Assembly: GCA_964499285.1 (NCBI GenBank)
Contig: CAZCLA010000013.1
Coordinates: 11,160 to 75,159 of the forward strand
Length of the DNA stretch: 64,000 bases
Origin: JAGFIY01 sp964499285
GTDB taxonomy: Bacteria > Bacteroidota > Ignavibacteria > Ignavibacteriales > Melioribacteraceae
Direction: 5' to 3'
Positions 9,147 through 17,773 of the stretch are shown here, in pieces. How positions within the stretch are numbered: the first letter of the stretch is position 1; the number at the start of each line of letters is the position of its first letter. The notes beneath the pieces were generated by a model, which was given only the letters and a program-made list of their open reading frames with translations, did no database searches and was not told the origin of the DNA. Position numbers and translations under genes: made by a program.

Positions 9147-10424
9147 ATGCTGGATATTAAATTTATAAGAGAAAACTCCGAAGTTGTTAAGCAAGGTGTT
9201 TTAAACAAAAACGAAAAAGATACGGTTGATGAAATATTAGATCTCGATAAGAAACGAAGATCGCTTCTTCAGCAGACCGAAGAACTTAAGTCTCAAAAGA
9301 ACAAAGTTTCAGCGGAAGTCGGACAACTTAAAAAAGCCGGACAAAATGCTGATCATATCTTTGAGGAGATGAGAAAAGTTGCCGATCAGATAAAAGAAAT
9401 CGACGATGAGCTTCGAACAATTAATGATAAATTAAACTCACTTTTGATGTGGGTACCAAATCTTCCGCATAATTCCGTTCCCGTTGGGAGGACCGCTGCG
9501 GATAATGTTGAAGTGAGGAAATGGCTGCCTGAGGATTTTAAGCTTGAAGATAATGAAAAAAAACTCGACCACATACAACTTGGAAAGAAGCTAAACATTC
9601 TTGATTTTGAAAGAGGAGCAAAAATTAGCGGTTCGGGTTTCCCGGTTTATGTAGGTAAAGGAGCAACTCTGGAACGTGCATTGATCAATTTTATGCTCGA
9701 TTATCATCTCCAGAATCATGGATATAAGGAAATTCTTCCACCTTTTCTTGTTAATAAAGAATCAATGACCGGAACAGGTCAGCTTCCCAAAATGGCTGAT
9801 GATATGTACACCTGCGAAAAAGATGAACTTTATCCGATTCCCACAGCAGAGGTTCCAATTACAAATATGCACCGTGATGAAATGCTTGCCGAAAAAGATC
9901 TTTCCATAAAGTATGTGGGTTATTCCGCTTGTTTTCGAAGAGAAGCCGGTTCTTACGGAAAAGAATCGAAGGGATTTTTGCGTGTACATCAATTTAATAA
10001 AGTTGAGATGGTGAAAATTGTTCATCCCGAAAATTCGTACGATGAATTGGAGGGCTTGGTATCGGATGCCGAAGATATTCTGAAAGCTTTACAAATCCCT
10101 TATAGAATCCTGATGTTGTGCAGCGGGGATTTAAGCTTTGCTGCAGCAAAATGTTATGATATAGAAACTTGGTCGCCTGCAGAAAACAAATGGCTGGAAG
10201 CATCTTCTTGCAGCAACTTTGAAGATTTTCAAGCAAGAAGAGCAAATATAAGGTTCAAACCAAGTGACGGCGGAAAACCAATGTTCGCACATACTCTTAA
10301 TGGTTCAGGTTTGGCAACAAGCAGGTTGATGATTTCAATTCTTGAAAATTATCAAACACCTGAAGGAAAAATTATTGTTCCTCCTGTACTCCAAAAATAT
10401 ACCGGTTTCAATATAATTGACTAA
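9147..10424 (+). CDS. serS: Seryl-tRNA synthetase
   Basis: The start is placed at ATG 9147 (MLDIKFIRENSEVVKQGV), the standard SerRS N-terminus. An upstream in-frame GTG at 9114 would add 11 residues foreign to the family. This gives 425 residues. An N-terminal antiparallel coiled coil (about residues 25-100), which grips the long arm of tRNA-Ser, precedes the class II catalytic core. Motif 2 is visible in CFRREAGSYGKESKGFLRVHQF and motif 3 in LNGSGLATSRLMISILENYQ. It lies 59 bases after leuS on the same strand, so the two synthetases may share a transcript. It also supplies seryl-tRNA for selenocysteine in organisms that use it, but no such machinery is visible here. Confidence 0.97.
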   Translation: MLDIKFIRENSEVVKQGVLNKNEKDTVDEILDLDKKRRSLLQQTEELKSQKNKVSAEVGQLKKAGQNADHIFEEMRKVADQIKEIDDELRTINDKLNSLLMWVPNLPHNSVPVGRTAADNVEVRKWLPEDFKLEDNEKKLDHIQLGKKLNILDFERGAKISGSGFPVYVGKGATLERALINFMLDYHLQNHGYKEILPPFLVNKESMTGTGQLPKMADDMYTCEKDELYPIPTAEVPITNMHRDEMLAEKDLSIKYVGYSACFRREAGSYGKESKGFLRVHQFNKVEMVKIVHPENSYDELEGLVSDAEDILKALQIPYRILMLCSGDLSFAAAKCYDIETWSPAENKWLEASSCSNFEDFQARRANIRFKPSDGGKPMFAHTLNGSGLATSRLMISILENYQTPEGKIIVPPVLQKYTGFNIID

Positions 10425-10493
10425 TTTTAAAAGTTCGACGTTCAGAAAAATAACTTCCTATTAAAGGACTGATTATCTTATATTTCTTTCTTT

Positions 10494-12239
10494 ATGAAAA
10501 GTCTTCTTACGCTAAAAAAATATTTTGCCCGTCATAAAAGAAAATTACTGTGGGGCGTTCTGTTCATTCTACTTTCGAACGTAACACAGGTTTACGTACC
10601 GATTTTTCTTAAAGATGGAATTGACGGACTTCAGTCGAATATAAGCCATTCGGAAATTCTGAAATATGCTCTCTTAATTGTTGGTGCGGCATTGTTAAGC
10701 GGCTTTTTCAGATTCTTGATTCGTCAGACAATAATCGTTGTTTCGCGCGAAATTGAATATGATCTCCGCCAGGACTTTTGGTCTCATCTTCAAAATCTTT
10801 CGCTTCGTTATTATCAAAACACTTCCACCGGCGATTTGATGGCACATGCAACAAACGACATTAGCGCTGTAAGAATGTTCGTTGGTCCCGCAGTTATGTA
10901 TTCGATAGATACAAGCACAAAGATGTTAATGATTATCGCAATTATTGTTACATTTGATTGGCAGCTTACTATCGCAGCACTGCTTCCTTTGCCATTTTTA
11001 TCTTATATGGTTTATAAACTCTCCAAAAAGATTCATATAAAGTTTGAAAAAATTCAAGAGAAGTTTTCTGAGCTTACTACTAAAGCGCAAGAATCGTTTT
11101 CCGGAATTAGAGTAATAAAATCATATTTGCGCGAAGAAAGTGAGATTAAATTATTCGAAAAACTAAGCAAAGATTATCTCGATAAAACAATGGACAAAGT
11201 TAAGGTTCAAGCTTGGTTTGCTCCTTTACTTTTTATGATTACAGGTCTTTCTATAATTATTGCTATTTGGTTCGGTGGAATGAAAGTAATTGAACAATCG
11301 CTAACTCTCGGTGAACTTTCAGCATTTATTGTTTATCTCGGTCTTTTAATTTGGCCTGTAATAGCGTTTGGATGGGTGCTTAATATTATTCAGCAATCAT
11401 CTGCAAGTATGAAAAGGCTGAACGTTATTATGTCCGTTAACACAGAAATTTCAGATTCGGAAGTAACCGATCATTCAATAAATGAAATTGAAGGAGAGGT
11501 TGAATTTAAAAATGTTACTTTCAGATATGGCCAAAACCTGCCTGTTGTTTTAGATAAAATTAATGTAAGAATAAATAAAGGCGAGACAGTTGCATTTATC
11601 GGTAAAACAGGAGTGGGCAAAACAACATTGTTGAATCTTATACCAAGGCTTTATGATGTTACCGACGGCGAAATTTTGATCGATGGGAAAAATGTAAAAA
11701 CCATTCCGGTGGATGTAATCAGATCTTCAGTTGGACTTGTCCCTCAAGAGACATTTCTTTTCTCTGATACTTTGGAGAACAACATTCTTTACGGTGTGAA
11801 GGAAAAAGATGAATCTATATTAGAGAGAGTCGCGGACATCTCAGAAATTAAAAAAGATGTCGATGATTTCCCCAAAAAGTATCAAACAATTTTGGGCGAA
11901 AGAGGTTTAACTCTTTCCGGTGGACAGAAGCAAAGAGCGTGTCTTGCAAGAGCGCTTGCCGTTAATCCGAAAATTTTAATACTCGATGATTCTTTCTCGG
12001 CGGTTGATACACACACAGAGGAAGAGATTTTAAAAAAGCTCAAAAAATTTATGGAAAATAGAACTAGTATTATTGTAAGTCATAGAATTTCCACAGTTAA
12101 GGACTCGGATAATATATTTGTTATTGATGACGGTAGAATTGTTGAGGAAGGCAGACACGAAGAACTAATTGAATTGAACGGAATATATGCTGATATTCAT
12201 CAAAGACAATTGCTTGAAGAGGAGTTAAAGCAGATTTAA
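10494..12239 (+). CDS. ABC exporter half-transporter A, with degenerate catalytic site
   Basis: The 581-residue protein has an N-terminal six-helix type 1 exporter membrane domain (about 1-310) and a nucleotide-binding domain with Walker A GKTGVGKT (370-377), Q-loop VPQETFLFSDT and canonical signature LSGGQKQRA. Walker B is ILILDDSF. The residue after the Walker B Asp, normally the catalytic Glu, is Asp499. That substitution marks the non-hydrolysing site of heterodimeric exporters such as TM287/288 and BmrCD. The partner gene starts one base after this stop codon, which fits obligate heterodimer formation in the inner membrane. The substrate is not evident; drug, lipid or peptide export are all possible. 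Confidence 0.92.
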   Translation: MKSLLTLKKYFARHKRKLLWGVLFILLSNVTQVYVPIFLKDGIDGLQSNISHSEILKYALLIVGAALLSGFFRFLIRQTIIVVSREIEYDLRQDFWSHLQNLSLRYYQNTSTGDLMAHATNDISAVRMFVGPAVMYSIDTSTKMLMIIAIIVTFDWQLTIAALLPLPFLSYMVYKLSKKIHIKFEKIQEKFSELTTKAQESFSGIRVIKSYLREESEIKLFEKLSKDYLDKTMDKVKVQAWFAPLLFMITGLSIIIAIWFGGMKVIEQSLTLGELSAFIVYLGLLIWPVIAFGWVLNIIQQSSASMKRLNVIMSVNTEISDSEVTDHSINEIEGEVEFKNVTFRYGQNLPVVLDKINVRINKGETVAFIGKTGVGKTTLLNLIPRLYDVTDGEILIDGKNVKTIPVDVIRSSVGLVPQETFLFSDTLENNILYGVKEKDESILERVADISEIKKDVDDFPKKYQTILGERGLTLSGGQKQRACLARALAVNPKILILDDSFSAVDTHTEEEILKKLKKFMENRTSIIVSHRISTVKDSDNIFVIDDGRIVEEGRHEELIELNGIYADIHQRQLLEEELKQI

Positions 12240-12240
12240 T

Positions 12241-14040
12241 ATGCGAAAATCGATTGGTGCAAAGCCCGGAGACGATGAGGTTTTAGGAAAAGCATACGAT
12301 TCAAAATTAATGAAGCGGCTTTTGACTTATGTAAAACCTTACAAAGGATATGTAATTCTCGGTATTCTGCTCAACACCCTTGTGGCTGGTTTAGGACCTC
12401 TGCGCCCATATTTAACTAAGGTTGCAATAGACGATTATATAGCTTTAAAAGATTACGATGGTCTTTTGTACGTTGTCGCCTTATTGATGGGATCATTGAT
12501 CTTTCAGGCGATTATTCAGTACTTTTTAATGTATTATACACAGCTTATGGGTCAGAAAATAATTTATGATCTTCGAATGCAGATCTTTAAGCATGTTCAA
12601 AAATTAGCCTTAAGATACTTTGATAAAACTCCTATCGGAAGAATAGTTACAAGAAACACTAATGATGTAGAAGCTCTTAATGAACTGTTTTCATCCGGAA
12701 TCGTTATGGTATTCAGTGATATTTTTACAATTATCTGGATTTTTATTTTTATGTTTTCGATGAGCTGGGAACTATCTCTTGTTACACTCTCGGTTCTTCC
12801 CGTGCTTATGTATGCTACCTTCTTGTTCAGAAAAAAAGTGCGTGATGCTTATAGAAGAGTACGTTATCATCTTGCAAGACTAAACTCCTATATGCAGGAA
12901 CATATAACGGGTATGACAATTGTTCAAATATTCTCAAATGAAAAGCGTGAAATAAAAAACTTTTCCAACATTAATGAGGATCATAAAAAAGCAAACATAG
13001 ATTCAATATTTTATTATGCAGTATTTTATCCGATTGTGGAAATTTTAAGTTCTATAGCAATTGGTTTGATAATTTGGTACGGCGGTGGTAATGTAATTCA
13101 AGGAACATTAACAATAGGCGTGCTTTTTGCTTTTATTCAATATACCGAGATGTTCTTCAGACCTATTCGAGATCTTTCGGAAAAGTACAATGTGATGCAG
13201 ACAGCAATGGCATCATCGGAAAGAATATTCAAACTTCTCGATAACAATACGATCATAAGCAATCCCGAGAATCCAAAACAGTTAAAGGATTCAAAGGGCG
13301 AAATTGAATTTAAAAATGTATGGTTTGCTTACAACGAGGATGAATTTGTACTTCGCGATGTTTCATTCAATATTAAACCAGGAGAAACTGTTGCAATAGT
13401 AGGGGCTACCGGAGCAGGGAAGACAAGTATTATAAATATCCTCAACAGATTTTATGATATACAAAAAGGATCGATTACTATTGACGGAATAGATATACGC
13501 GATCTGAGGATAGAAGATTTGAGAAAGCAGATTTCGATCGTTCTACAGGATGTTGTTCTCTTCAGCGGTACAATAAAGTCAAATATTAATCTACATAATA
13601 ATGAGATTACGGAAGAAATGATAAGAAATGCCGCAAAAACGGTTGGGGCAAATAATTTTATAGAAAAATTACCGAACGGTTATGACGAAGAAGTTAAAGA
13701 AAAAGGAGCGACATTGTCTGTCGGACAAAAACAGCTAATATCTTTTTCAAGAGCTTTGGCTTATGATCCCCAAATTTTAATTTTAGATGAAGCGACTTCA
13801 AGTGTAGATACTGAGACGGAAATGCTGATTCAGCAAGCGACCGAAAAATTACTTGTTGGTAGAACTTCGATTGTTATTGCACATAGACTTTCGACAATTC
13901 AAAATGCTGATAAAATTTTAGTGATGCATAAAGGACAACTTCGTGAGATGGGAACTCATCATGAACTTCTTGCAAATAGAGGAATATATTATAAACTTTA
14001 TCAATTACAGTATAAGGATCAAGAAATTAAAGCATCCTAA
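12241..14040 (+). CDS. ABC exporter half-transporter B, catalytically competent Walker B
   Basis: The 599-residue protein has the same architecture as its upstream neighbour: an N-terminal extension, six membrane helices, then a nucleotide-binding domain with Walker A GATGAGKTS and Walker B ILILDEATSSVD, where Glu517 is the catalytic base. Its signature motif is LSVGQ (492-496) in place of LSGGQ. In a heterodimer this signature pairs with the Walker motifs of subunit A, which itself carries Asp499. Both defects therefore fall in the same composite ATP site, while the other site (Glu517 with LSGGQ of subunit A) is canonical. This internal consistency strongly supports an asymmetric heterodimeric exporter. 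The gene is followed 16 bases later by fbp, so read-through transcription is likely. Confidence 0.93.
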   Translation: MRKSIGAKPGDDEVLGKAYDSKLMKRLLTYVKPYKGYVILGILLNTLVAGLGPLRPYLTKVAIDDYIALKDYDGLLYVVALLMGSLIFQAIIQYFLMYYTQLMGQKIIYDLRMQIFKHVQKLALRYFDKTPIGRIVTRNTNDVEALNELFSSGIVMVFSDIFTIIWIFIFMFSMSWELSLVTLSVLPVLMYATFLFRKKVRDAYRRVRYHLARLNSYMQEHITGMTIVQIFSNEKREIKNFSNINEDHKKANIDSIFYYAVFYPIVEILSSIAIGLIIWYGGGNVIQGTLTIGVLFAFIQYTEMFFRPIRDLSEKYNVMQTAMASSERIFKLLDNNTIISNPENPKQLKDSKGEIEFKNVWFAYNEDEFVLRDVSFNIKPGETVAIVGATGAGKTSIINILNRFYDIQKGSITIDGIDIRDLRIEDLRKQISIVLQDVVLFSGTIKSNINLHNNEITEEMIRNAAKTVGANNFIEKLPNGYDEEVKEKGATLSVGQKQLISFSRALAYDPQILILDEATSSVDTETEMLIQQATEKLLVGRTSIVIAHRLSTIQNADKILVMHKGQLREMGTHHELLANRGIYYKLYQLQYKDQEIKAS

Positions 14041-14056
14041 ACACGGAGGATTTTAA

Positions 14057-15082
14057 ATGAAACCAACTCGTTTTATGACCTTAAACAGGCATATTCTCGA
14101 AGGAGAAAGAATGCATCCGGAAGCTACCGGAGAGCTTTCGGCACTTTTATCTCAACTGAGTATGGCAGCCAAAGTAATATCCCTTGAAGTAAACAAAGCC
14201 GGATTAGTGGATATTTTAGGATTTACCGGAGACAGCAACGTTCATGGTGAGCAAGTAAAAAAACTTGATATGTTTGCCCACGAAATTTTAATTAGAGCCA
14301 TGGATCATGGCGGACATTTCTGTGTTATGGCATCGGAAGAAGAAGAAGATATAATTCGTATTCCTCAAAAACATAAGATAGGAAAGTATGTCCTTCTGTT
14401 TGATCCTCTCGACGGTTCATCGAACATCGATGCAAACGTTAGCATCGGAACGATTTTCTCTATCCTCAAAAGAGTGACTCCGGATGGACAACCCGGTACA
14501 CTTGAGGATTGTCTGCAGGAAGGTTATAAACAAGTAGCAGCAGGTTATGTACTTTACGGCTCCAGCACAATGTTAGTGTATACAACTGGGCATGGTGTTT
14601 ATGGCTTTACTCTTGATCCTGCATTTGGTGAATTCTTACTTTCACACGACAATATTCAAATTCCTGAAAACGGAAGAATTTATAGTATTAACGAAGGAAA
14701 TTATCTTTATTGGCACAACGGATTAAAGAAGTATATTAAATATCTTCAATCTAACACTTATGATGATAAGCCCTATCAAGCTCGTTACATAGGTTCAATG
14801 GTTGCTGATGTTCATCGCACATTGCTTTATGGCGGAATATTTATGTATCCTGCAGATAAAAGAAATCCGAACGGAAAACTACGTTTGATGTATGAATGCA
14901 ATCCAATGTCATTTTTAATTGAATCAGCAGGCGGACGGGCAATCAACGGTAAGCAGCGAATTCTTGAAATCGTGCCAAAAGATCTGCATCAGAGAACACC
15001 AATTTATCTTGGCAGCAAGAAGTGTGTCGATTTGATAGAAAGTTATTTGAAGGAAGATGAAGAAAGTACCGGCGGAAATTAG
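14057..15082 (+). CDS. fbp: Fructose-1,6-bisphosphatase, class I
   Basis: The 341-residue enzyme removes the 1-phosphate of fructose-1,6-bisphosphate in gluconeogenesis. The metal-binding signature LFDPLDGSSNIDANVSIGTIF is intact, and the C-terminal active-site segment GKLRLMYECNPMSFLIESAGG matches class I enzymes. CGGAGG precedes the ATG at a good distance. The gene follows the ABC exporter pair by 16 bases. Together with pckA about 2.7 kb downstream it points to an active gluconeogenic route from C4 acids. Its stop codon lies in the loop of a terminator hairpin shared with the convergent small gene. Confidence 0.97.
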   Translation: MKPTRFMTLNRHILEGERMHPEATGELSALLSQLSMAAKVISLEVNKAGLVDILGFTGDSNVHGEQVKKLDMFAHEILIRAMDHGGHFCVMASEEEEDIIRIPQKHKIGKYVLLFDPLDGSSNIDANVSIGTIFSILKRVTPDGQPGTLEDCLQEGYKQVAAGYVLYGSSTMLVYTTGHGVYGFTLDPAFGEFLLSHDNIQIPENGRIYSINEGNYLYWHNGLKKYIKYLQSNTYDDKPYQARYIGSMVADVHRTLLYGGIFMYPADKRNPNGKLRLMYECNPMSFLIESAGGRAINGKQRILEIVPKDLHQRTPIYLGSKKCVDLIESYLKEDEESTGGN

Positions 15083-15097
15083 TTTTCCGCCTTTTTT
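15071..15097 (+). terminator. fbp terminator spanning two overlapping convergent 3' ends
   Basis: GGCGGAAA at 15071-15078 pairs with TTTCCGCC at 15084-15091 and is followed by TTTTTT. The 5-base loop (15079-15083) contains the fbp stop TAG and, on the other strand, the stop TAA of the convergent gene. The stem is therefore coding sequence for both genes. Confidence 0.85.
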
Positions 15098-15354
15098 AAT
15101 TCTTCTAAATCTGTATTTATCTTTTGAGCAAGATCCTTAACGCTGATTCCTTCCAATGACAATTTGGCGCCCTTTACGCAGATTTCCGGCGGATCACCTT
15201 CTCCGGTCATATACTTAAACAACGTGTAACCCAATCTGTATCTATCGTTCATAATCGGAATATTGTCGCTGTATTTTTCAACTATAGCATAAACTTTTGA
15301 TTCCAATGAATTTTCCGGGGCTTTGTTTACTCCCGGCGGCGGAAGTGTCGTCAT
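15079..15354 (-). CDS. Small hypothetical protein, 91 residues
   Basis: Not recognised. The start at 15354 (MTTLPPPGVNKAPENSLESK) is preferred because an AGAGGA ribosome site sits just upstream. The longer frame starting at 15417 would add a hydrophobic stretch with no ribosome site. The product is soluble, with a Pro-rich start, a central segment YSDNIPIMNDRYRLGYTLFKYMTG and a helical C-terminus ending in EELKKAEN. It has no Cys and no membrane segment. Its 3' end overlaps that of fbp by 4 bases in convergent orientation, and its start faces the heptosyltransferase gene across about 110 bases. Open frame, start signal and protein-like composition support a real gene. Confidence 0.65.
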   Translation of the reverse strand: MTTLPPPGVNKAPENSLESKVYAIVEKYSDNIPIMNDRYRLGYTLFKYMTGEGDPPEICVKGAKLSLEGISVKDLAQKINTDLEELKKAEN

Positions 15355-15464
15355 AAAATCCTCTAATTTTTTCTCAAAGATAATTAAGAATGCAACTACT
15401 CTCAATAATGGACTCACAAATATATTTTATATTTTTGCTTTGCTGAAATTAAGCTTAGGAAAAA

Positions 15465-16436
15465 TTGAAAAAAATATTAATCATCAGACTAAGTTCTCTA
15501 GGAGATGTTATTCTTGCAACCCCGGTAATTGCTGCTTTGAAAAAGCGACGACCGGAAACGAAGATCGATTTTCTTGTCAATGGAAATTTTCGAGATACAA
15601 TATTGTATAACCCTAATCTTAATTCAGTTATAGAATATTCAAAGGAAGAATCTTTTAAAAAATACCAGCAAATAATTCGCGAAAACAATTATGATGAAAT
15701 AATCGATCTCCAAAATAATCACCGAAGCAGAAAAATCAGCAAGGGTTTTAATGGTACTGTGCGAAGACTTCGTAAACCAACTTTCAAAAAATTTCTGCTC
15801 GTTTGGTACAAAATAAACCGGTTAACTCCAATTAAAAAAATTCCCGAAAGATATGCCGAAACAGCAGATGTAAAATTACTTAACGAGAAAGTCCAAATTC
15901 ATTTTAAGGAAAATTTTAACTCAGAAAGTTCTAAAAATCATATTATTGGTTTCTGCCCCGGTTCAAAACATTTTACAAAAACTTGGCCTCGGGAATATTT
16001 TGTTGAACTTGGAAAAATTCTGAACAACCAAGATTTTTCAATTTATCTTTTCGGAGGAAAGGAGGATAGAGAAATTTGCAGATATTTATCGGACAATATT
16101 AATAATGCAGAGGATCATTCTAACGACGATGACCTTCTCGGACTTGCAGAGAAGATGAAAAAGTGTTCTCTGATTATTTGCAACGATTCGGGATTGATGC
16201 ATACTGCTTCAGCGTTGGATATTCCGCTTATAGCAATTTTCGGTTCCACTGTAAGGGAGTTTGGTTTTGAGCCATACAACTGTCGTAATTTAATATTAGA
16301 GAATAATTCTTTATCTTGCAGACCATGCAGCCACATCGGGAGGGAGAAATGTCCGAAATCGCATTTCAAATGTATGCGGGAAATTACACCGGAATTTGTG
16401 GCTGAAAAGTTCAAATCATTTTATAATCAATTATGA
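15465..16436 (+). CDS. Glycosyltransferase family 9, ADP-heptose:LPS heptosyltransferase-like
   Basis: The 323-residue protein begins MKKILIIRLSSLGDVILATP, the classic GT9 N-terminus that forms the acceptor-side Rossmann fold. The nucleotide-sugar side carries FCPGSKHFTKTWPREYFVEL and CNDSGLMHTASALDIPLIAIFGST, the GT-B donor-binding signature. The start codon is TTG at 15465, preceded by AGGA. A Cys cluster near the C-terminus (CRPCSHIGREKCPKSHFKC) is also found in many GT9 proteins. It overlaps the KDO transferase gene by 4 bases (ATGA), so both probably build the lipopolysaccharide inner core on the cytoplasmic face. Whether the donor is heptose or another sugar cannot be told from sequence. 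Confidence 0.9.
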   Translation: MKKILIIRLSSLGDVILATPVIAALKKRRPETKIDFLVNGNFRDTILYNPNLNSVIEYSKEESFKKYQQIIRENNYDEIIDLQNNHRSRKISKGFNGTVRRLRKPTFKKFLLVWYKINRLTPIKKIPERYAETADVKLLNEKVQIHFKENFNSESSKNHIIGFCPGSKHFTKTWPREYFVELGKILNNQDFSIYLFGGKEDREICRYLSDNINNAEDHSNDDDLLGLAEKMKKCSLIICNDSGLMHTASALDIPLIAIFGSTVREFGFEPYNCRNLILENNSLSCRPCSHIGREKCPKSHFKCMREITPEFVAEKFKSFYNQL

Positions 16437-17710
16437 TTAAATTCTGGAAAATCCTGTATAATGCCATTGTTATTCCGGCATTGGTACTATTCTTCAGAAC
16501 TTTTTCTGTCTTTAACAAAAAGATTGAAAGAGGAATAAAGGATAGAAAAAAACTATTTGAGAATCTAATAATATCACTTGCCGATATTGACAAATCTAAA
16601 AAGACTATTTGGTTTCATTCTTCTTCGATGGGGGAATTTGAGCAGGCAAAACCAATAATCAAAAAATTAAAACTTGAGACCGATGTAAATGTTGCAATCA
16701 CTTTTTTTTCTCCTTCCGGTTACAGAAATTCGCTGAAATATCCTTATGCAGATATAATAAATTACATACCCCTCGACACTCCAAGGTTAGCAAAACGTTT
16801 TTTGTCGTTGCTGAATCCGAAACTTGCAGTTTTTATGCGATATGATATTTGGCCTAATTTTATGTGGGAACTCTACCGGCGAAATATCCCTTCCTTACTT
16901 GTAGATGCAACCATGAATAAAAACTCGAAGCGTAAACTTCCCGGGCTAAAGAATTTTCATAAATGCTTGTTTGGAAAAATGACAAAGATTTTAACTGTTT
17001 CGGAAGAAGATAAAATTCAATTTAAGGATTTCGGACTTCAAGATAAAAATATTGAATCGGTTGGCGATACAAGGTTTGATAGAGTATTTCAAAAAAGTAT
17101 TCAAGCAAAAGAAAGAAAACTTTTTGATGAATCGTTACTGGCAGGTAAAAAAATTTTTGTGTTCGGCAGTTCGTGGGAAGCAGACGAAGAAGTTGTGTTT
17201 CCTGCATTTACTAAACTGGCGGAAAAAGACCAATCCGTTATTATGATTGTTGCACCTCACGAACCTACTGAGCTGCATCTTGAGAAACTTGAACATTATT
17301 TTGCAAAGACATTCAGTACAATTCGGTTCTCGAGTATAAGAAATTATAAAGGCGAACGAATTATTATTGTTGATTCAATCGGCATTCTTCTTACTCTTTA
17401 TTATTATGCACAGGTCGCATTCGTAGGAGGGAGTTTTAAACAGGGAATTCATAATGTGCTTGAACCGTCGGTTTACGGAATTCCAGTAATGTTTGGACCA
17501 AAATATTCAAATAGTCAAGAAGCAGCAGCATTGGTAAAACTTGGCGGTGCAGTATCCGTAAAGGATAAAAGAGGTGCCTATAAATATTTGAGAACTTTCT
17601 TCTCGAACGAAGAGAAAAGAAAAACCGCTGGTAGAGTCGCGTATAATTTTGTTAACAGCAATATCGGAGCTACGGATAAAATCTTGAAGCATATTTATAG
17701 GTATATTTGA
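16433..17710 (+). CDS. waaA: 3-deoxy-D-manno-octulosonic acid (KDO) transferase
   Basis: The 425-residue GT30 family protein transfers KDO to lipid A precursors. An N-terminal hydrophobic anchor is followed by WFHSSSMGEFEQAKPII, corresponding to the family HxxSxGE motif with the catalytic Glu. The C-terminal half has VFGSSWEADEEVVFPAF, IIVAPHEP-like and FVGGSFKQGIHNVLEPSVYGIPVMFGP, all diagnostic of WaaA/KdtA. The gene overlaps the preceding GT9 gene by 4 bases. The length matches the family. It is membrane-associated on the cytoplasmic side and essential for LPS core assembly in most Gram-negative bacteria. Confidence 0.95.
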   Translation: MIKFWKILYNAIVIPALVLFFRTFSVFNKKIERGIKDRKKLFENLIISLADIDKSKKTIWFHSSSMGEFEQAKPIIKKLKLETDVNVAITFFSPSGYRNSLKYPYADIINYIPLDTPRLAKRFLSLLNPKLAVFMRYDIWPNFMWELYRRNIPSLLVDATMNKNSKRKLPGLKNFHKCLFGKMTKILTVSEEDKIQFKDFGLQDKNIESVGDTRFDRVFQKSIQAKERKLFDESLLAGKKIFVFGSSWEADEEVVFPAFTKLAEKDQSVIMIVAPHEPTELHLEKLEHYFAKTFSTIRFSSIRNYKGERIIIVDSIGILLTLYYYAQVAFVGGSFKQGIHNVLEPSVYGIPVMFGPKYSNSQEAAALVKLGGAVSVKDKRGAYKYLRTFFSNEEKRKTAGRVAYNFVNSNIGATDKILKHIYRYI

Positions 17711-17773
17711 ACCCATATTTTTAAAAAATAGCAGTAAACTTTTATAACAACGAATAATATAAATGGAGATAAA

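Noticed and set aside
15323..15610. Plus-strand frame between fbp and the heptosyltransferase
   Set aside because: It overlaps two better-supported genes in other frames.
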